This document shows positions 1 through 14,101 of a stretch of DNA of 64,000 nt, one piece after another (position 1 is the stretch's first letter; every line of letters starts with the position of its first letter). The translations under genes and the position numbers were made by a program. The stretch covers positions 3,038,001 through 3,102,000 of the forward strand of contig JAFFSR010000251.1 of assembly GCA_017163975.1 (NCBI GenBank), in the 5' to 3' direction. The DNA is from Anastatus disparis. Taxonomy: Eukaryota > Arthropoda > Insecta > Hymenoptera > Eupelmidae. The notes below the pieces were generated by a model that was not told the DNA's origin, searched no databases, and was given only the letters and a program-made list of their open reading frames with translations.

Positions 1-304
1 GACTTTAAATTTACATGGAGCATGGTCTATACTTTGTAATGTAAACGCAATTAGTAGCTAACACATGTTATTGATCAAGAGTGGAAGTATTTAGGTACTG
101 AACGCTTTGTTAGCAAATTTAATTCTTTTAACCCTTACCTGTATAAAATGATAATAAAATTATTATTTTTACGGAATTTTTTTTTTATATTGAAAAACAA
201 AAATTGTCAAATAATAAATTTGGAAACCCGTTTTTGACGTTCTGTTTTATTTATTTAAAATTTAAAATGAATAAAATTAAGTTGAACTTTACTAGATTAT
301 TGTA
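1..304. other. AT-rich non-coding DNA
   Basis: No gene or structured element seen. Mostly A/T runs before the first SINE copy. Confidence 0.5.
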
Positions 305-490
305 GGTCGTCAGTGGCTCACTCGATATATAGCAATGGATTCGTAATCTCGAGGTCCCGAGTTCGAATCTCACTCTCGGCCGATCGATACAAACATTACA
401 GTACGTCACATGTGCTTTGTTTACAAACACACTGAAACGATTTCCGTCGCTAATTATCATTGCAATAATAGCATAAATACAGCGACGTTA
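305..490 (+). repeat. tRNA-derived SINE, copy 1 (diverged)
   Basis: The tRNA-like head has a pol III A-box-like segment (cagtggctca) and a B-box-like segment (gttcgaatct). The body is shared with seven other copies in this window (tgtgctttgtt, acactga, cgtcgctaatta) and ends gcgacgttaaaa. Several substitutions mark it as an older copy. No clear target duplication is visible. Confidence 0.8.
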
Positions 491-1864
491 AAATTAAAAA
501 AATAATTGATCACTGTTTTTCGACCGAAATAATATAATACAATGTTTTTTTCAAAATAATTTTTCAATAAGTAAATTAAATCAGCTTATATTAATTTTGG
601 GATTTTTTCACGGAGGAACTAATTCTGAAAGCGTATTAATACATTAGACACCCGAAAATCCGATTGAGAGCTTTTTTTCAAACAAGATAAACATTTAATA
701 TTAACTTATAAATTAAAAAAGAATCCACAATATAAATCGAATTACTTATGAACCAATTAAGTTAATTACCAAAACAATCATAAAAACGTTCCACTTAGTT
801 TTCAACCTAAAAACTACTCTCGAACACATTAAATTCTTATCTCCCTAACGCGCTTTAAAAAAAGAAGAAAAAAAAAGGAGAAAAGGAAACACAAAGCATT
901 CTCCCCATAATTCAATCATGAACCTTAAAAACTCAAAACATACATACACATGCACACCCTCGCAATATTCTCTGTCTTCTTTTGCGCGCATTGACATTCG
1001 CTTACTCGATCGAGGGATGAAAAATAAAAGGCAAGAAGATAAAAAAAAAAAAAAATAATGAAAAAAAAAAGAACGTAGTCACGCTAAAGAAGAGAAAAGA
1101 CAACGTGTCAGCTTGTCATCTCTTGAACGAAGCATCACTTCTTCTTGATGCATGCGTTTATGTGTGTTGTAGCTGTAATACGTGCAAGAGCAAACGCCTA
1201 TGAGCGCCACGTGCCGCGTTAGCGAAGCGTTAATTCATACTAGTCGCGTGTGACGTAACTTTAGAGCTGTTTTAGATACGCATGTATCTGGACCGCATTA
1301 ATGCCTTTTCCCTTTTCTTTTCTTTTTTTTTCTCTTTTGCCTCATCTTCATCTCCTTTGTAGTTTAGTTTTATCTTTATATAGGTTTATTGTATTGTCAG
1401 TGAATTTAGGATTATCGAGAAATTTTTAAAGTGACACTTTTAAATGGATTGCTTTATTAATGCGAAAATAATGTCTATACAGAAATTGAGTTTAAGAATT
1501 ATTTAGATTATTAAGAAAATATAAAAATAATTAAAAAATTTTTTTTTAAGATATTTCAAGTAATATTAGTACATGCAAATTTATCCATAATTGATTACAA
1601 TCTACTAAATAAATAATTAATCCTTTCAGACCGAATGTGGATTACAATATACATTAATGATTTTTAGTTTTTTTGATATTGCGCAACAGCAACTTGAACA
1701 TTTTTTAAACAAGCGTATGAACTAGTTTAATAAAAATTAAAAAAACTTGGAAAAAATAAAAAATTTTGTTTAAAAAACTGATTTAAAAATAAACACTAAT
1801 CATCCAAAAATTTCTATCTAAACATTTTCTAAAAAAAATTCAGATCTTAAAAAGTTAAATGAGC
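491..1864. other. Non-coding, with a higher-GC island
   Basis: AT-rich flanks surround a more balanced island at about 930-1300 containing gcgcgc, cacgtg-like and CT-rich stretches. I see no exon with splice signals and no recognisable protein. Confidence 0.45.
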
Positions 1865-1878
1865 ATCTATAAATAGCT

Positions 1879-2065
1879 GAGGTCCTCAGTGGCTCAGTCG
1901 GTAGAGCGATGGATTCGTAACCCGAGGGCCCGAGTTCGAATCCCGCTTTCGACTAATTTATGCAAACACCACTGTACTTTACATGTGCTTTCTCAACGAA
2001 TACACTGAGAAACCTCCGTCTCTAGTTAGCATCAAAATGATAGCATGAATACAGTGACGTTAAAA
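1879..2065 (+). repeat. tRNA-derived SINE, copy 2, with perfect target duplication
   Basis: A 187 bp full copy: tRNA-like head (gtggctcagtcggtagagcg, then gagttcgaatcccgc), shared body, 3' end gtgacgttaaa. It is flanked by a perfect 14 bp direct repeat, atctataaatagct, at 1865-1878 and 2066-2079. That is the target-site duplication expected of LINE-mobilised SINEs and it fixes both ends of the element. Confidence 0.92.
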
Positions 2066-2079
2066 ATCTATAAATAGCT

Positions 2080-5000
2080 TAGTAATTTTTCATTGAAATT
2101 AGCTGATTGTTTTACATTTAACAATTATTCAAAACAATGTTTGTTACAAAACAGGATTATTCCAATCTATTAGTCAAACAATTGTGTATCACTCCTTCCC
2201 CAATCCTCCATTATCCATTGCAAAGTAGCGAGACTAAACCATTTTTTTTTTTTTATATCACGAGGAGGAGAAGAGGGTTTCTTCTTTTTTTTATTTAATA
2301 ACACTGTGATATTTCGACAGTGCACGCGGCAACTAGACACAAAGCTTCGAAAAGTAGAAAGAGAAAAGTGAAAGATCTTTTTCTAAGGCATTTAAAAAGC
2401 CACCCCTATGTATCTCGACACGTGGCTTTTTGGAGAAACCGTCGTGTGCGGCCATACTAGATTTTAAAAACACACACGCGTTCACATACAACAAGGGGAA
2501 AAACACCATCACTTTCTATAGACTTATACATATACGTATGCGTTTTTATGTATATACATGTATATGTATAAGGGGGCCTTCGCGAAAAGTATACGAAGAC
2601 AGAGAGGGGATGGAATAAGAAAAAAATAAAATGGAGGCACAAAACTTGAATTAACGATCGACAAAAAGCGTGTGCCATATATACGTCACGCCTGGTAGCA
2701 AAATGGTCTGTGACTAATGCGTGATTCTTCCTGCACTTGAAGAGTAATATAGTAAAAGTGAGAGAGAGGATATGTTGCCTTGTGCTCTTTCTTTCTTTTT
2801 TCTCTCTCTCTTCTCTGGTACCTACTAGAAAATCATTGGCATATTGTTCGAACGCTTCAAAACTTTTACGAGCTGCCGACGATAATTAATGGCAGGAAAT
2901 GAAAGCATATTAGCAGTTTCTGAATCGTTCTGCTCTGCTAAACTTTTATCTTCTGACTCTTCGTTTTAAAAGACAAAAAAAAAGAGATAAAATAAATAAA
3001 ACCCTTTTAGGACATGTTTTTCTCATAGCTTCATCATCAGCTTTCAACTTCATCCTTTAATATGTATACATTTTAAAACACAATATTTAACGCCCTTTTC
3101 TTTTTTTTTAATTAGCATGTTACAATTTGATACTTCTTTGTTTTGTTCGATACTTTTTTTATGACCGATTGTTTTGTTGAATTGCTATATAGAAATTTAT
3201 TTTTATGATGGTTCTTAATGGTCAGATAATTTGTTTATTTAATGGTTTTATATTGTTTTGCCTGTAACAGACTGTGTAATAATGTCGAATATAATGGGCT
3301 TTAAAGAAAGAGGATTTATTTACGATCGTTCAAACAATATTGAATTCTCATAAATTATTTACGTTAAGTATATTGATTATTTTTTTATTGACTTTCATTA
3401 TAGGTCCTGCACATTGTACAAGTATATAATCACAATGAAATTGTTTATTTTGCTTCTGAATAAGATAATTTTGAGGTTATACTTTTAACCTATTATTCTA
3501 TATTGAAGATTGTAACCGAATACAAATTGTCCATCAAATCCATATGTATACAATAATACCACAATATTTAACTCTAACACGTGTAATACGAGTCGCTCAC
3601 TTTATTAATCCATCAATCCCGGGGGTCGGTCCATCGAGTTTCTCCTGATACTTTACACGAATCGCGACATGACCATCAAAACATCAAGGAATCCAATTCG
3701 ACACGATGAAACCTTCATTCTCTTCTCTTCTGCTATCATCCATCGGTTCTTTGGTTGTAAACTAAAAGATATTTTCTCTGTCAATCATCTAAGACAAAAT
3801 CTCGTTTTTGCCCCCCTCCCACACTTGACCCCTTACTTCGTAAACGCTTTGGACATTTATTCTCTCACATAGATAAAAAAAAAAGAGAGCAATGCCGGAA
3901 GATCAGATGTTATTAGAGTACGATAACACGGATATAATAAAAGGAAATACACTAAAAGAAAGGGGTGGGATAGGCTGGAGGGGGGTGAAAGAGGGGTTAT
4001 ATTTTTATTTCTTCGAGTGGTCGAACGAATGGTGCGAATTTTCTCACGAAAAATTTCGTGTCGACTTTTGGGCACAAAGGGAAGAAAAAAATATAGAGGG
4101 ATGGACATGTGAAAACGACATATCGATTTGATGTAATTGTGGTAAATGGAACATGTTAATGTGACCGCACGCTTTATGCCCTCTCCAACGTTGTATGTAT
4201 ATATAATAATCGCGGAATAAAGTGACGGATCCGGATAATAAAAATTACGGGTTTCCGGAATGAAATTTGAGAATAGATGCGTATGCTCTATTCTATGAAT
4301 AAAAATGTACGTACGCGGAAGATATTTACTCATTACTTTTTATTGGTACATCACGCTGAATTCATTTTGTTTATGACCTTTTTTTACTGTCATTAAGTAT
4401 TTTTTTTCATTACGTTTTATTGATGTATTATATTTAATACATTTAATCTGAATTTCTTTTAGATATAATATCTTGAATAATTTTTTATTTATGGAAATTC
4501 TTGTCGAATGAATTTCACGTCATTTAACAGATAATAAATTATACTGTGAACAATAAAATACAATTTGTAAAAAATGAAAATAGTTGCATTTTTTATAAAA
4601 TATTAAAACAAATAATTAAATCTGATGATCTGGGGTATCAAATTTTTAAATCCTTAATTTTAATTTTCTTTACTATTTTTTAATTATGATTTTAATCGAA
4701 ATCAAACAATTTTGATAAATGTGTGATGATTTAGGTGATCGAGCAAACAAAACTTTTTGATTTAAATTAATTATGAACATAAAATGTAAAAATAAACAAT
4801 TGATTTGAAATTTACAATGAGATTACAGAATGTTATATAATAGTAAAAGTTTTCTTGTTGACAACACTTGTCTAGTGACAACACTTTGCTAAATATGCAT
4901 AATAAATTGAACTTTTTTTCACATTTTTCGTATTTTTGAAATCATACAAAAGCCCTTAAGAATTTTTCAAATAAGTATATAGATTAGTTTGAAAGGGGTA

Positions 5001-5679
5001 GTTTTCGATCTCAAACTAAGGGTCTAAATTATTCTGCGTATGATAGATATTGAAAAAATTGAAAGAAAAACTTTTATCTAAAAAAAAAGTTAATTTAAAA
5101 GAAGTGAATATCAATAATTATCCTAAATTTGTTATCAGAACATTTTTTATAAATATCAAAGTTTAGGATTTTACACAAAAATACAACACAGAGATATTTT
5201 CAAAAATTATGAACTAAGATGAATTTATTTAAAAAACTACAATTTCAACAATTATTTGCAAACCGCATACATCATCACAATTTTTTTAATTCAAAGAATT
5301 AAAAAGATAAAAATAATAAATATGATTAAAATAATCTAAAAGTGTGATAAATCGGTTAAATAATTATGATTTCTCATTTTTTCATACTTATTACTTTGCG
5401 AATTGAACATTTATTTGCATGATTTACACTACTTTTGGCAAATGAATTTATGTTTATTACCAATGCAAAAAAATCCTGTAAATCAACTTCTTTCTATACA
5501 ATAACTTTTTATCAACATTTTTTATTTTGTGCATATAACTTTTAATTAAGCTTGATTATATTTCAACGAAATATTTAAATGAATGATTTATCAAAAATGT
5601 TTCATAAAAGTATATATAAATCTTGAATATTAAATAATGTAAAACATGAATAATTATTTACTTTTTTTTTTAATTTTAT
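2080..5679. other. Non-coding, mosaic composition
   Basis: Higher-GC islands lie near 2330-2900 and 3580-4330, inside A/T-rich DNA. The longest open frame, 3857-4333 on the minus strand, is low-complexity with no domain, and I do not call it. Nothing else is supportable. Confidence 0.45.
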
Positions 5680-5873
5680 TTAACGTTGCTGTATTTGTAC
5701 CATCATGATGATGCAAATTAGTGACTAAGGTTTCTCAGTGTGTTTATGAACAATGTACATAATGTATCGTATACAATGATGCTTGTATCAATCGGTCGCC
5801 GAAAGCGGGATTGGAACTCAAGTTCTTAAGATTATGAATCCATCGCTCTACCGACTGAGCCACTGACAACCTC
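5680..5873 (-). repeat. tRNA-derived SINE, copy 3
   Basis: Minus-strand copy, from the tRNA-like head (ctgagccactgac at the right end, read in reverse) to the tail ttaacgttgctgtatt at the left. The A-rich tail appears as a T-run preceding it at about 5661-5680. The B box is mutated (ggattggaact). Confidence 0.85.
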
Positions 5874-7912
5874 TAATTGAGTAATTATATTTATTCAATG
5901 AAAAACGTGATTTATTCAATATCATTAAAAAATATCAATTAAAGCATCATTTATCAATGTCACATTCAACAACCAAAATAATAAAGCGACGAAATCTTTA
6001 ATTAGACAGATACCAAAGAAAGATACAAATTTATTGATTTCTAGAAAGTACTTCGCAATTACAGTCTTACCACCTACTATAGCCAGCTTAATGAAAAAAA
6101 AGAATGACATTCCAGCTGCATTCCATATGGTCAGCTATAAGCTCTAGACAATTTGGGTTTCGCGTAGATTTTTCTTTTCTTTTCTGTCAGGTCAGAGTAA
6201 ACCCAGAGTAAGGTCAGAGTGAGGGTAAATTTTGCGGATACGAAATCCCTGTATCGTGAGCTAATAAATTTCAAAGTGAAATACTTTAAGCGACTCCAAG
6301 AGCTACTCTACTGTTTTTATTTCTATCCAAACCCTGTTTATTTATTTTTTTTTTGTACAATGTACAGATACACAGAAAAATTAAATGGATCTAATAAATT
6401 TTGTATCGTTGTACTTAAATTTAAAAAATATTTCGGTATTCTACGTTTTTAATTTATTTATAAACAATTATACTACCTAGCCTGAACATAAATAAAACTA
6501 TTTTAAAACCATAATTTCATTTAAACAATTAATAAAATTCGACAAAAAAAAATTACGCCCAACAATTCACAGAATAAAAGATTCCGATACAATAAAAACA
6601 AATGAAATTCTCCCTAAATATTATATAATTTGCCAATTGTTTATTAAAAACAGCTGGCGTTACCTTAAAACCTTTTTTCTGAAAAATTTAAAACGTTTAA
6701 GCTTTACTCCCTTTGTAAATTGAAAATTTAATTATCAATTTCACATTAATTTTCCACGCTCGCTTTGACTAAGGCATGTTGCGCGTATATTACATAAATC
6801 AATTATGCGCATTTCTCGAATATTACAAGACGCATTTACTCTATACATTAAAGCGTCTATATATGCATAACCTTAGGTACAATATGCATATTAAGGAGTA
6901 ATACAATATACGCGTATACCGAAGCAACCAGTAGCAGATGCTATGATGCGGGCGATATCAATATCGTGGAATCTCTTTCTTATTCTTTTTTTTTTCTCTC
7001 TCCATATAAGTACACGGCCTGTTAAACATTTAACGTTTATTAATTCATCTGGCTGGCAGTTATCGTTATAAATTGTTTTTTCTCTTTCTCATTTTGTTAA
7101 CCACCCGCCGAGCAATTGTGTCGAAGGCCCAACAATTTACATTTGTATTTTAGTCAAAAAAAAAAAACGTAATGTATGACTCTTGGTACGTGTAAGAAGG
7201 TATTAGGTTTCAATTCGCAACCTTTTTTTTTTACATCTCAATGATCATCAACCCTTCTTCTTCTTCTTCATCTTTAATCGGCGTTTGATCTGTCCAATTA
7301 AAATATTGTCACCTCTTTTACCAAGCGGCTTATATACACGTATATATGTGTGTGTGTGTGTGTGCGTGTATGCATTGAAAGGGTATTAAAATCTCTCTTT
7401 ACTATCTCACCCCTTTATTTAGCGCGGTATTTCAAAGACGCAGAGATTATTTAGATAGATAATTGAGAAGAATAAGGAAAGTTTTCATTAGCGCGCTGCG
7501 CGTACAGTGTCAAGTGTGAGTGTGCGAAAAATACTTTTGTGAAAAAAAGGGTTATAAGGCGACTAAAGGAACCCTTTGAAAAGCCGATAGAATTTAAATT
7601 CATTTGGTATATGCATATATATATATGCTTTTTTTTATTGAATTAATGTGTGATAAACCTTTTCATAACGGCATTGATTTGACGGTGTCTTTGATGATGG
7701 TTTCAAGGTGATGAAATTGGATTTTAGTTTCAATTAATTTTCGAGTATAGGAAAGATATTGTAACGAGATTTTTTAATAAATTATGATTCTTATCAGTTA
7801 CATTGTAATAACAGCAATATTGGATTCTTTGTGATTCTCATTAAAATGTTTATTGAAATGGTTAAAGATTTTAATGCTCGAAATGATTGTTAAAAGAATC
7901 AATAGCAATTGT
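5874..7912. other. Non-coding, mosaic composition
   Basis: AT-rich DNA with a more balanced island at about 6740-7580, which includes a (TG)n run at 7347-7364. Two aggtca half-sites in a short direct repeat lie at 6189-6194 and 6211-6216. No coding signal. Confidence 0.4.
7347..7364. repeat. (TG)n microsatellite
   Basis: Uninterrupted TG dinucleotide run inside a higher-GC island. Confidence 0.9.
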
Positions 7913-8180
7913 TTGGACATTTGAGCCAAATCATTAATTTTATTTATCCACATTTCGGACTCATTTTTAAGTTTTTCTTCAGGCTATTACAAAATTTTTT
8001 TTATTTATACAATTATTTAAAATAGTTTTTTTGTAATTTTAGGAAATTGAATTCACAAAAATATATTATTGCAGCCTGAAGAAGGATTCAGAGTCCTTTT
8101 TCACGCTGTAACAATATTTTTTCAAAAAAGTGTCTGAAACGTTGACGAATAAAGTTAATTATTTTGCCCAAATGTCCAAG
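7913..8180. mobile_element. Foldback element with long imperfect terminal inverted repeats
   Basis: The left part (7913-7985) and the reverse complement of the right part (8072-8180) align over most of their length. Shared blocks include ttggacattt, the taat/tttatt blocks, the gtttcggac-like segment and the ttcttcaggct segment. Each arm, read in the proper orientation, carries CTGAAGA followed downstream by GAAA (GAAATG on one arm, GAAACGTTG on the other). This is a non-autonomous element, and the CTGANGA/GAAA pair recalls the ends of Penelope-like elements. No ORF lies inside. Confidence 0.65.
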
Positions 8181-8668
8181 TGATTCTGTTTGATTTTTTA
8201 AAAATATTTATTATTTTTGTGTATCAAATATAATTTTAATTATAATTTTTTTTAGCAACTATCCATATGGCCAGTAGTATAGATATATTAGAACAAAATT
8301 CATGCAATATCAAAAAAATTAAATGACATGAGATGTTATTCTGATAAATAACAATGAATCAAATAATATTTGGTCAATTTTTTTGTACATCAAACATAAA
8401 GAAAACACGTATCTTCGCAAACACATAAAATTACAATAGTCAGAATGTGCAATAATAATGTTAATTGAAGTATTTAATGCCCGTGGGCGTCGATACACCA
8501 ATAATTCACGATACGGCAATATGTATGTACACACACGTATAAGTATGTATACCTCGCGAACTTGTCTAACTGTGGAGCGCACGCGGCGACTACGGCCCTA
8601 TCTAATGTTGCGTTAGTATATATCTCTGCTGTATATATATACGTATACATATATAAGGGTATTCGATT

Positions 8669-8680
8669 CTCCCGCGGGAG
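8669..8680. other. 12 bp perfect palindrome
   Basis: The sequence ctcccgcgggag is its own reverse complement and is unusually GC-rich for this region. Confidence 0.6.
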
Positions 8681-11600
8681 TCTCTGAGAAGCTAAAGTCC
8701 TTCTCTCGCGCTAAGCAATGCATCACTCTGTCCGCAGGCTCGTAATTCACTTTCTCTCTCTCTCTCTCGCGTATACACTGGTATACACATATGCGTGCAC
8801 AAGGGTGTAGACACGGAAACAGTCTCGCGCTTTGTCGCTTACGTATTAGATGTATGTATATATACATATAGAGGATAGGGGAGGTTAAATCGGCCAGAGA
8901 GAGAGAGAGTGGACACGCATGGTCAATAAATACAGGATAGTCCGAGGAAGGAAAGACAGGTCTTCGAATAGATATATGGCTTTGGATAGGTGAACGACGT
9001 ATCTAATCTAACCCTTCTAGAACAAGATAGCTTCTGATGTGACCCAAACGCGATATACATTTAGCCGACCTTTTTGTCTCTAATACACGTCTATCTCTAT
9101 TTCTTTCTCTCTCTCTCTCCAAGTATAAATATATAACCGTTAAATTTGCCCTCTGGGCTATATCATACCCAGCATAATCGTCTTCTTATTGTGTACGCGT
9201 ATATAAGCAAAGTGCAGGAAATATGTAGACGAGTATATGGGTATACACGTAGACATACTTTTGCTTTTCATCGGTGAAACGTAATTAATTAAGCTTTTAC
9301 TTATGCATATATGTGAATATATATAACTCAGTATATCCTTGATGTTCGGGGCTTATATAATATATACACTGAAGCCACGAAATTCAGTACTGAAATTCAA
9401 GACGTTGATATATATCATAATGGAGTTTTGATTATGAAACTATCCGCGTGGATATTTAATATATAAATAGGAACTTTTCATGATTATTGTTATGAATTTT
9501 TTATTAGAGTAATCAATATATAAAATTATATTGAATTCATTTAAATAAATTTTAATTAATATTCTTAATAAATAAAATTGTTTACAGTATTTATGATCAA
9601 ATAACACCTGCAATAAGAAAGAACAAGAAAATAAAAATTTTCTTACATTAAGATATAAATAATGTACTTTTAAAGTAATTAAAAAAAAAAGAAACCTTAA
9701 TCCTCATTTATCTTCCGTTTAGATTAATTCTATCAACTTGGCTGTCGCTTTTTTTTTTCTTTTCCGTTCGAGCAAAGGAACGCATAGCTTCCTATGACTA
9801 TACACCCGTTAAAATACCCATACATAGCTATATACGCGTATAACATTTTCCCATTCGCTAATGCGTCGCTCATCCTGAAGTTCTCTCTTCTTTACCTAAA
9901 TGGTAAGGAAGGGGATGAGGGTATACTTTATTTTTATTTAAAGTGAGCAAACCCATCCATCGAATGATGAGGATCACAACAGTTATAGTTCACTAAATTT
10001 ATTTTTTTTTTCTTAATATTGATTCTTATGTGTGGGCTTTTAGTGGTACTCATTATTTTTTAAGTAATATTTATTCATAGTCACGACAAAACGAGTGACG
10101 TTTAAGATTGTAACAGTTATTGGAAAAATTTTTAAACGAGCTTTTTAGTTTCTTTCAGTCTTTTAGGCTAAAATTTAAAAAAGTTACTATTTATTAAATT
10201 CAAAGGCAAAAAAAATAAAAAAATTTTAAAATTTATTATTCTTATTTTTTTTTGTTTTTTAGGATTATAAATTATATTTATATCATATAAATATCATGTG
10301 AACAATACGTTTGATTTTCTCTTAAAATTTTTTGAATGATTTTCAATTAATCATAACCAATTATTGTTAAAAGTGCTTGGATTACTACAACCTTGTGCCT
10401 CATTAAAAATTGTACATTATTCTACGTTGATTCAAAATAATTTTACAATTAAAGAAAAAAAAAATGTACGATATAAATCATTTAAATTTTAATTAACCAA
10501 AATTATGTGCACCGATGTACGTTCAGTAAATTTACATTTTTTTTACATAGCTACACCTCAACAAGTACGTTTTATATTTTGGCAAAAAAAAAGAAACGTT
10601 CGCGTTTTAATTTCATGAACGTTTTCAATCGATTACCGCGATTCAAATAAAATGCAAATTTTCAAACACCCATAGTCACGTAGAGTCAGTCGGTTTGCGC
10701 CCGTGTGTTATGCAAATAAACTTTTGGTAATCGCCAAGTGGAAGCTGATGTCTTCCTTTGCTACTAATGGCCGGGAAAAACTAGAATAGGCAAATGAGAA
10801 AAAGAGGCGAAACGAGGGTTTGAAAAAAAAAAGAAACACATGAAGACAGACGGGAAACGTCTGCGAAAACTTCTCGAGAGGCAACTTAAAAAGTATTAAT
10901 GCTTTCTACAATCTCCTTCTTTTTTTCTTGTCGAAATAAATTTTTTCTTTCCTTTCTGCTGCATCAGTAGTTTTAAATGTTGTTTTCTTTCACTTTTATT
11001 CAACGCGCTTCTTCTTTCTGCTCAATCAAGCTTGAAGTTTTAAAGAGATGATTATCGAGTGTCGTCTTAAAAAGATTGTTGAAACTAGTAAAGTAAATTT
11101 GAATCCAAAGGCATACCGTCCTGAACAATTTATTATCATAATTATTTCATTATTTATAATTATAACGAATCACATTTTTCAAAATAATTAATAATTAATT
11201 CACAATTGAAATTGTTTTAACAATTATTATATTGAATCTAATGACAGTGGACACTCAAAGGCATACAAATCGTGATCGATTTGTTATTACAATTATTTTT
11301 ATTACATTGTCATGTAATTACATTTTCGCTAAAACTATTTTGATTATAAATTAATTAATAATTATTTTTTCATATATAACCAAGTCGATATTTTTATTAA
11401 AAAAAATATAATTGTAAATAATTCTATAATTCAAGAAGACAAAATATCTCTACTAAATAATATTTGTAGATAAATTTTATTGAATTCGTGCAAATAAAGA
11501 CATTTCTATATATCGTATTACTCAAACATCAATCAATATATCAATGGCAAACATAAAAAAAAAGTTCGTCGAAAGTAAATGTTCGGCGGACCATCATTCT

Positions 11601-11760
11601 TTCAATACGTTAATGCTCATTCCCCCTTTTACTCTTATACATAAGTATATATACACTTTGAGCAAGTATACCTGAGCATACGTATAACGTATAAAAGGGG
11701 GATGAACATACCCTTCCCAGGGGTAAACTTGACTTCAATAGTTTAAGAGAATTACTGTCG

Positions 11761-11780
11761 ACAAGACGAATTCGTCTTGT
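11761..11780. other. 20 bp perfect palindrome
   Basis: The sequence acaagacgaattcgtcttgt equals its reverse complement with no mismatch and no spacer. It lies in a short higher-GC patch with no neighbouring gene. Confidence 0.75.
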
Positions 11781-13662
11781 ACTCTACAGATCTGATTCTA
11801 CAAAGCTACTATTATATTTATTTGCTTTCTTTTGGTTATTTTATTGACTTAGATGCTCGAATGGTATGGTTTTTCCTGAATTTTCTTGCTTTTTTTTCGT
11901 TTTTTGGTTCATGTTTTATTTTTCTTTGAAGAAAATTTACGGGAAAACTTTATTTATGGCTTTTTGGGTATCGAGTAACCGGTGAATTATGGTCCTGTTA
12001 AATTATAAATTGTGACAAATTGAAGATAATCATCAATGTAATTGTGTAATTTTTTTATAATGGCGTTTCAGCAACTTATTTTTGGTAAAACTATAAATTT
12101 TCCATAAAATATAGTGTATTAATGTGGACATTTACAATGGACATTCCATGAATAATATATACGTGTCTGGAAATTGATTTAGGCATGAATGATGAACGGC
12201 AGTACTTTATAATTTTAGCACTTTATAGAATAAGTTTCCTTAATAAAAAAATGTACAATATTGTAAAATATTTTAAAATTCAATTTTTTTTTATTATTTA
12301 ACAATTGTTTTACAAAAGTAAAACTTGAAAACATATTTATGAAATTTACTTTTAATAAGCATCAAGTTCTTTGAAACATCTTTTAATTAATTATTCACAA
12401 AACTGAATTTTTTTGCGTTTTAAATGCTCGCAAATAAATGTTAAATATGTTATTATATTACTGTTGTTTAGTAAAATTAACTTCAACCCACTTCAAGAGA
12501 CACTTCAATTTTTAATTTATTCTAAAGTAAAACGAGGTTTTATCTTTGTATACGCATATGACTATATACATTTTTATCAATTTAAATGTCCTTATGTGTA
12601 TTATATTTTAAAAATTTAGCTATTCGCTCTTTCACTTTTATAAATCGAAACAAAAAATATTTTAATATAAATATCTAGATAATAATAAATAAATTGGCAA
12701 ATTTTATAATAAACTTTAGTAAACTACATTTGCAAATCATTCAATTTTTATGCATTTTAGTCATTCTTTGGTATCCGGTAAATCATTAAGAGATATAAAG
12801 TATTAACGATCTTTTTGGCCATGGGAAATAGTTTATTTCTAATTAACTTAAACATCATTTAGAATTTAAATTCTTTAAAATAAATTATTGTTTATTGAGT
12901 AGATTTTAAATTTCAATCGTCAATAATAATAATAATGATAATAAAAAAATTCTTCATTAATGATAGAAACATATGTCGGTAATATCGTTAATTCATTTAT
13001 AAGAGATATGAAAAGAATTAATGCTTTTAAGCCCCTTCAGCACTGGCAACACTCTATACGCATGATTATAAAGTTGATTACAAAAACCATTATCTAACAG
13101 CATATAACGCGCGAGTCAGCCAACTCTGAAAAATGTAAAAAAACAGCAACAACAACACTCACACACTTCATCCACTCGAAGGTAATTTAGATCCCTTCGT
13201 CCTAACCAACCCAAAATCCATCATGACGCTGTAAGAAACCTGATACCGCTATACACTTTTAATTCCGCGCAAGTGTAAAAAGTAAAACAATAACGCGTAC
13301 AGCCCCTATTTTAACTGAAAATAAAAAGAAAAGAGAAAACAAGCACCTAATTCAGACATCAGAAATGCGCATTTGGCCAAATACTGAAGGGTCGAGCATT
13401 ACATTTATGTAAAAAAAGAAAACAAAATATAAAGGGTGGTAAAAGAAGAAGCGCGACATATAAAAAAATAAAAAAAAAAGGAAATGAAGAAATAAAAGAA
13501 TAGAAACAAGCGATAGGGATGTCAAGAAGAAACAGCATTCATTGAACGGCAATCCCATCGTTTTCATAGAATGATTAATTAGTTGTCGCTAGCTAGCGCA
13601 TAACATGTCAGGATGTCACTCTTGTCACTTGGTGTGAATGTAAATTTCGCGCGCTTATTCCA

Positions 13663-13710
13663 CCTTGTGTATATGTATATACATGTATATGTATATATGT
13701 ATATGTATAT
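13663..13710. repeat. Alternating TATG/TATA purine-pyrimidine tract
   Basis: Imperfect tetranucleotide tract of gtatatgtatat type. It explains the YMYI-like peptides of the overlapping open frames. Confidence 0.8.
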
Positions 13711-14047
13711 AGTATGTAAAGCGAATTGCATTGTAACCAGGATTAAGCGCTGCAACAGGCGTGCCATTAATCAATGCCCAATGCAACACCATCAAACCAT
13801 CTCCTCCTTTTCCTCTCCCCTATTGAAAAGAGGTCGCGCAAAGTGTAAAAGCGTACGTATATATATATATATATATATGGCGTTAGAAGCTGATATCGAA
13901 ATCGCACGACAACTATTTGCATCCTACATTACTCTTCCCTTCAATACTTGGTCAACGGTATACTATTGGAACGCATCGCGCGAACCTCTATTTCCCGTAA
14001 GCTTACATCACACGAAGAGTGACCCTCTCTACAGTATGTAATTTACA

Positions 14048-14049
<2 letters not shown>

Positions 14050-14100
<51 letters not shown>
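14050..14100. repeat. (TA)n microsatellite, about 25 units
   Basis: About 50 bp of uninterrupted TA, the longest simple repeat in the window. It is able to form a cruciform. Confidence 0.95.

Positions 14101-14101
<1 letters not shown>

Noticed and set aside
1879..1955. Functional tRNA gene
   Set aside because: The A and B boxes are present but the anticodon stem and acceptor do not pair, and the unit is part of a repeated SINE with target duplications.
3857..4333. 158-codon open frame on the minus strand
   Set aside because: Low-complexity, no domain, no splice context; it overlaps a higher-GC island where long frames arise by chance.
13613..14041. 142-codon open frame on the plus strand
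   Set aside because: Much of it translates TATG/TATA microsatellites, and the remaining part has no recognisable motif.
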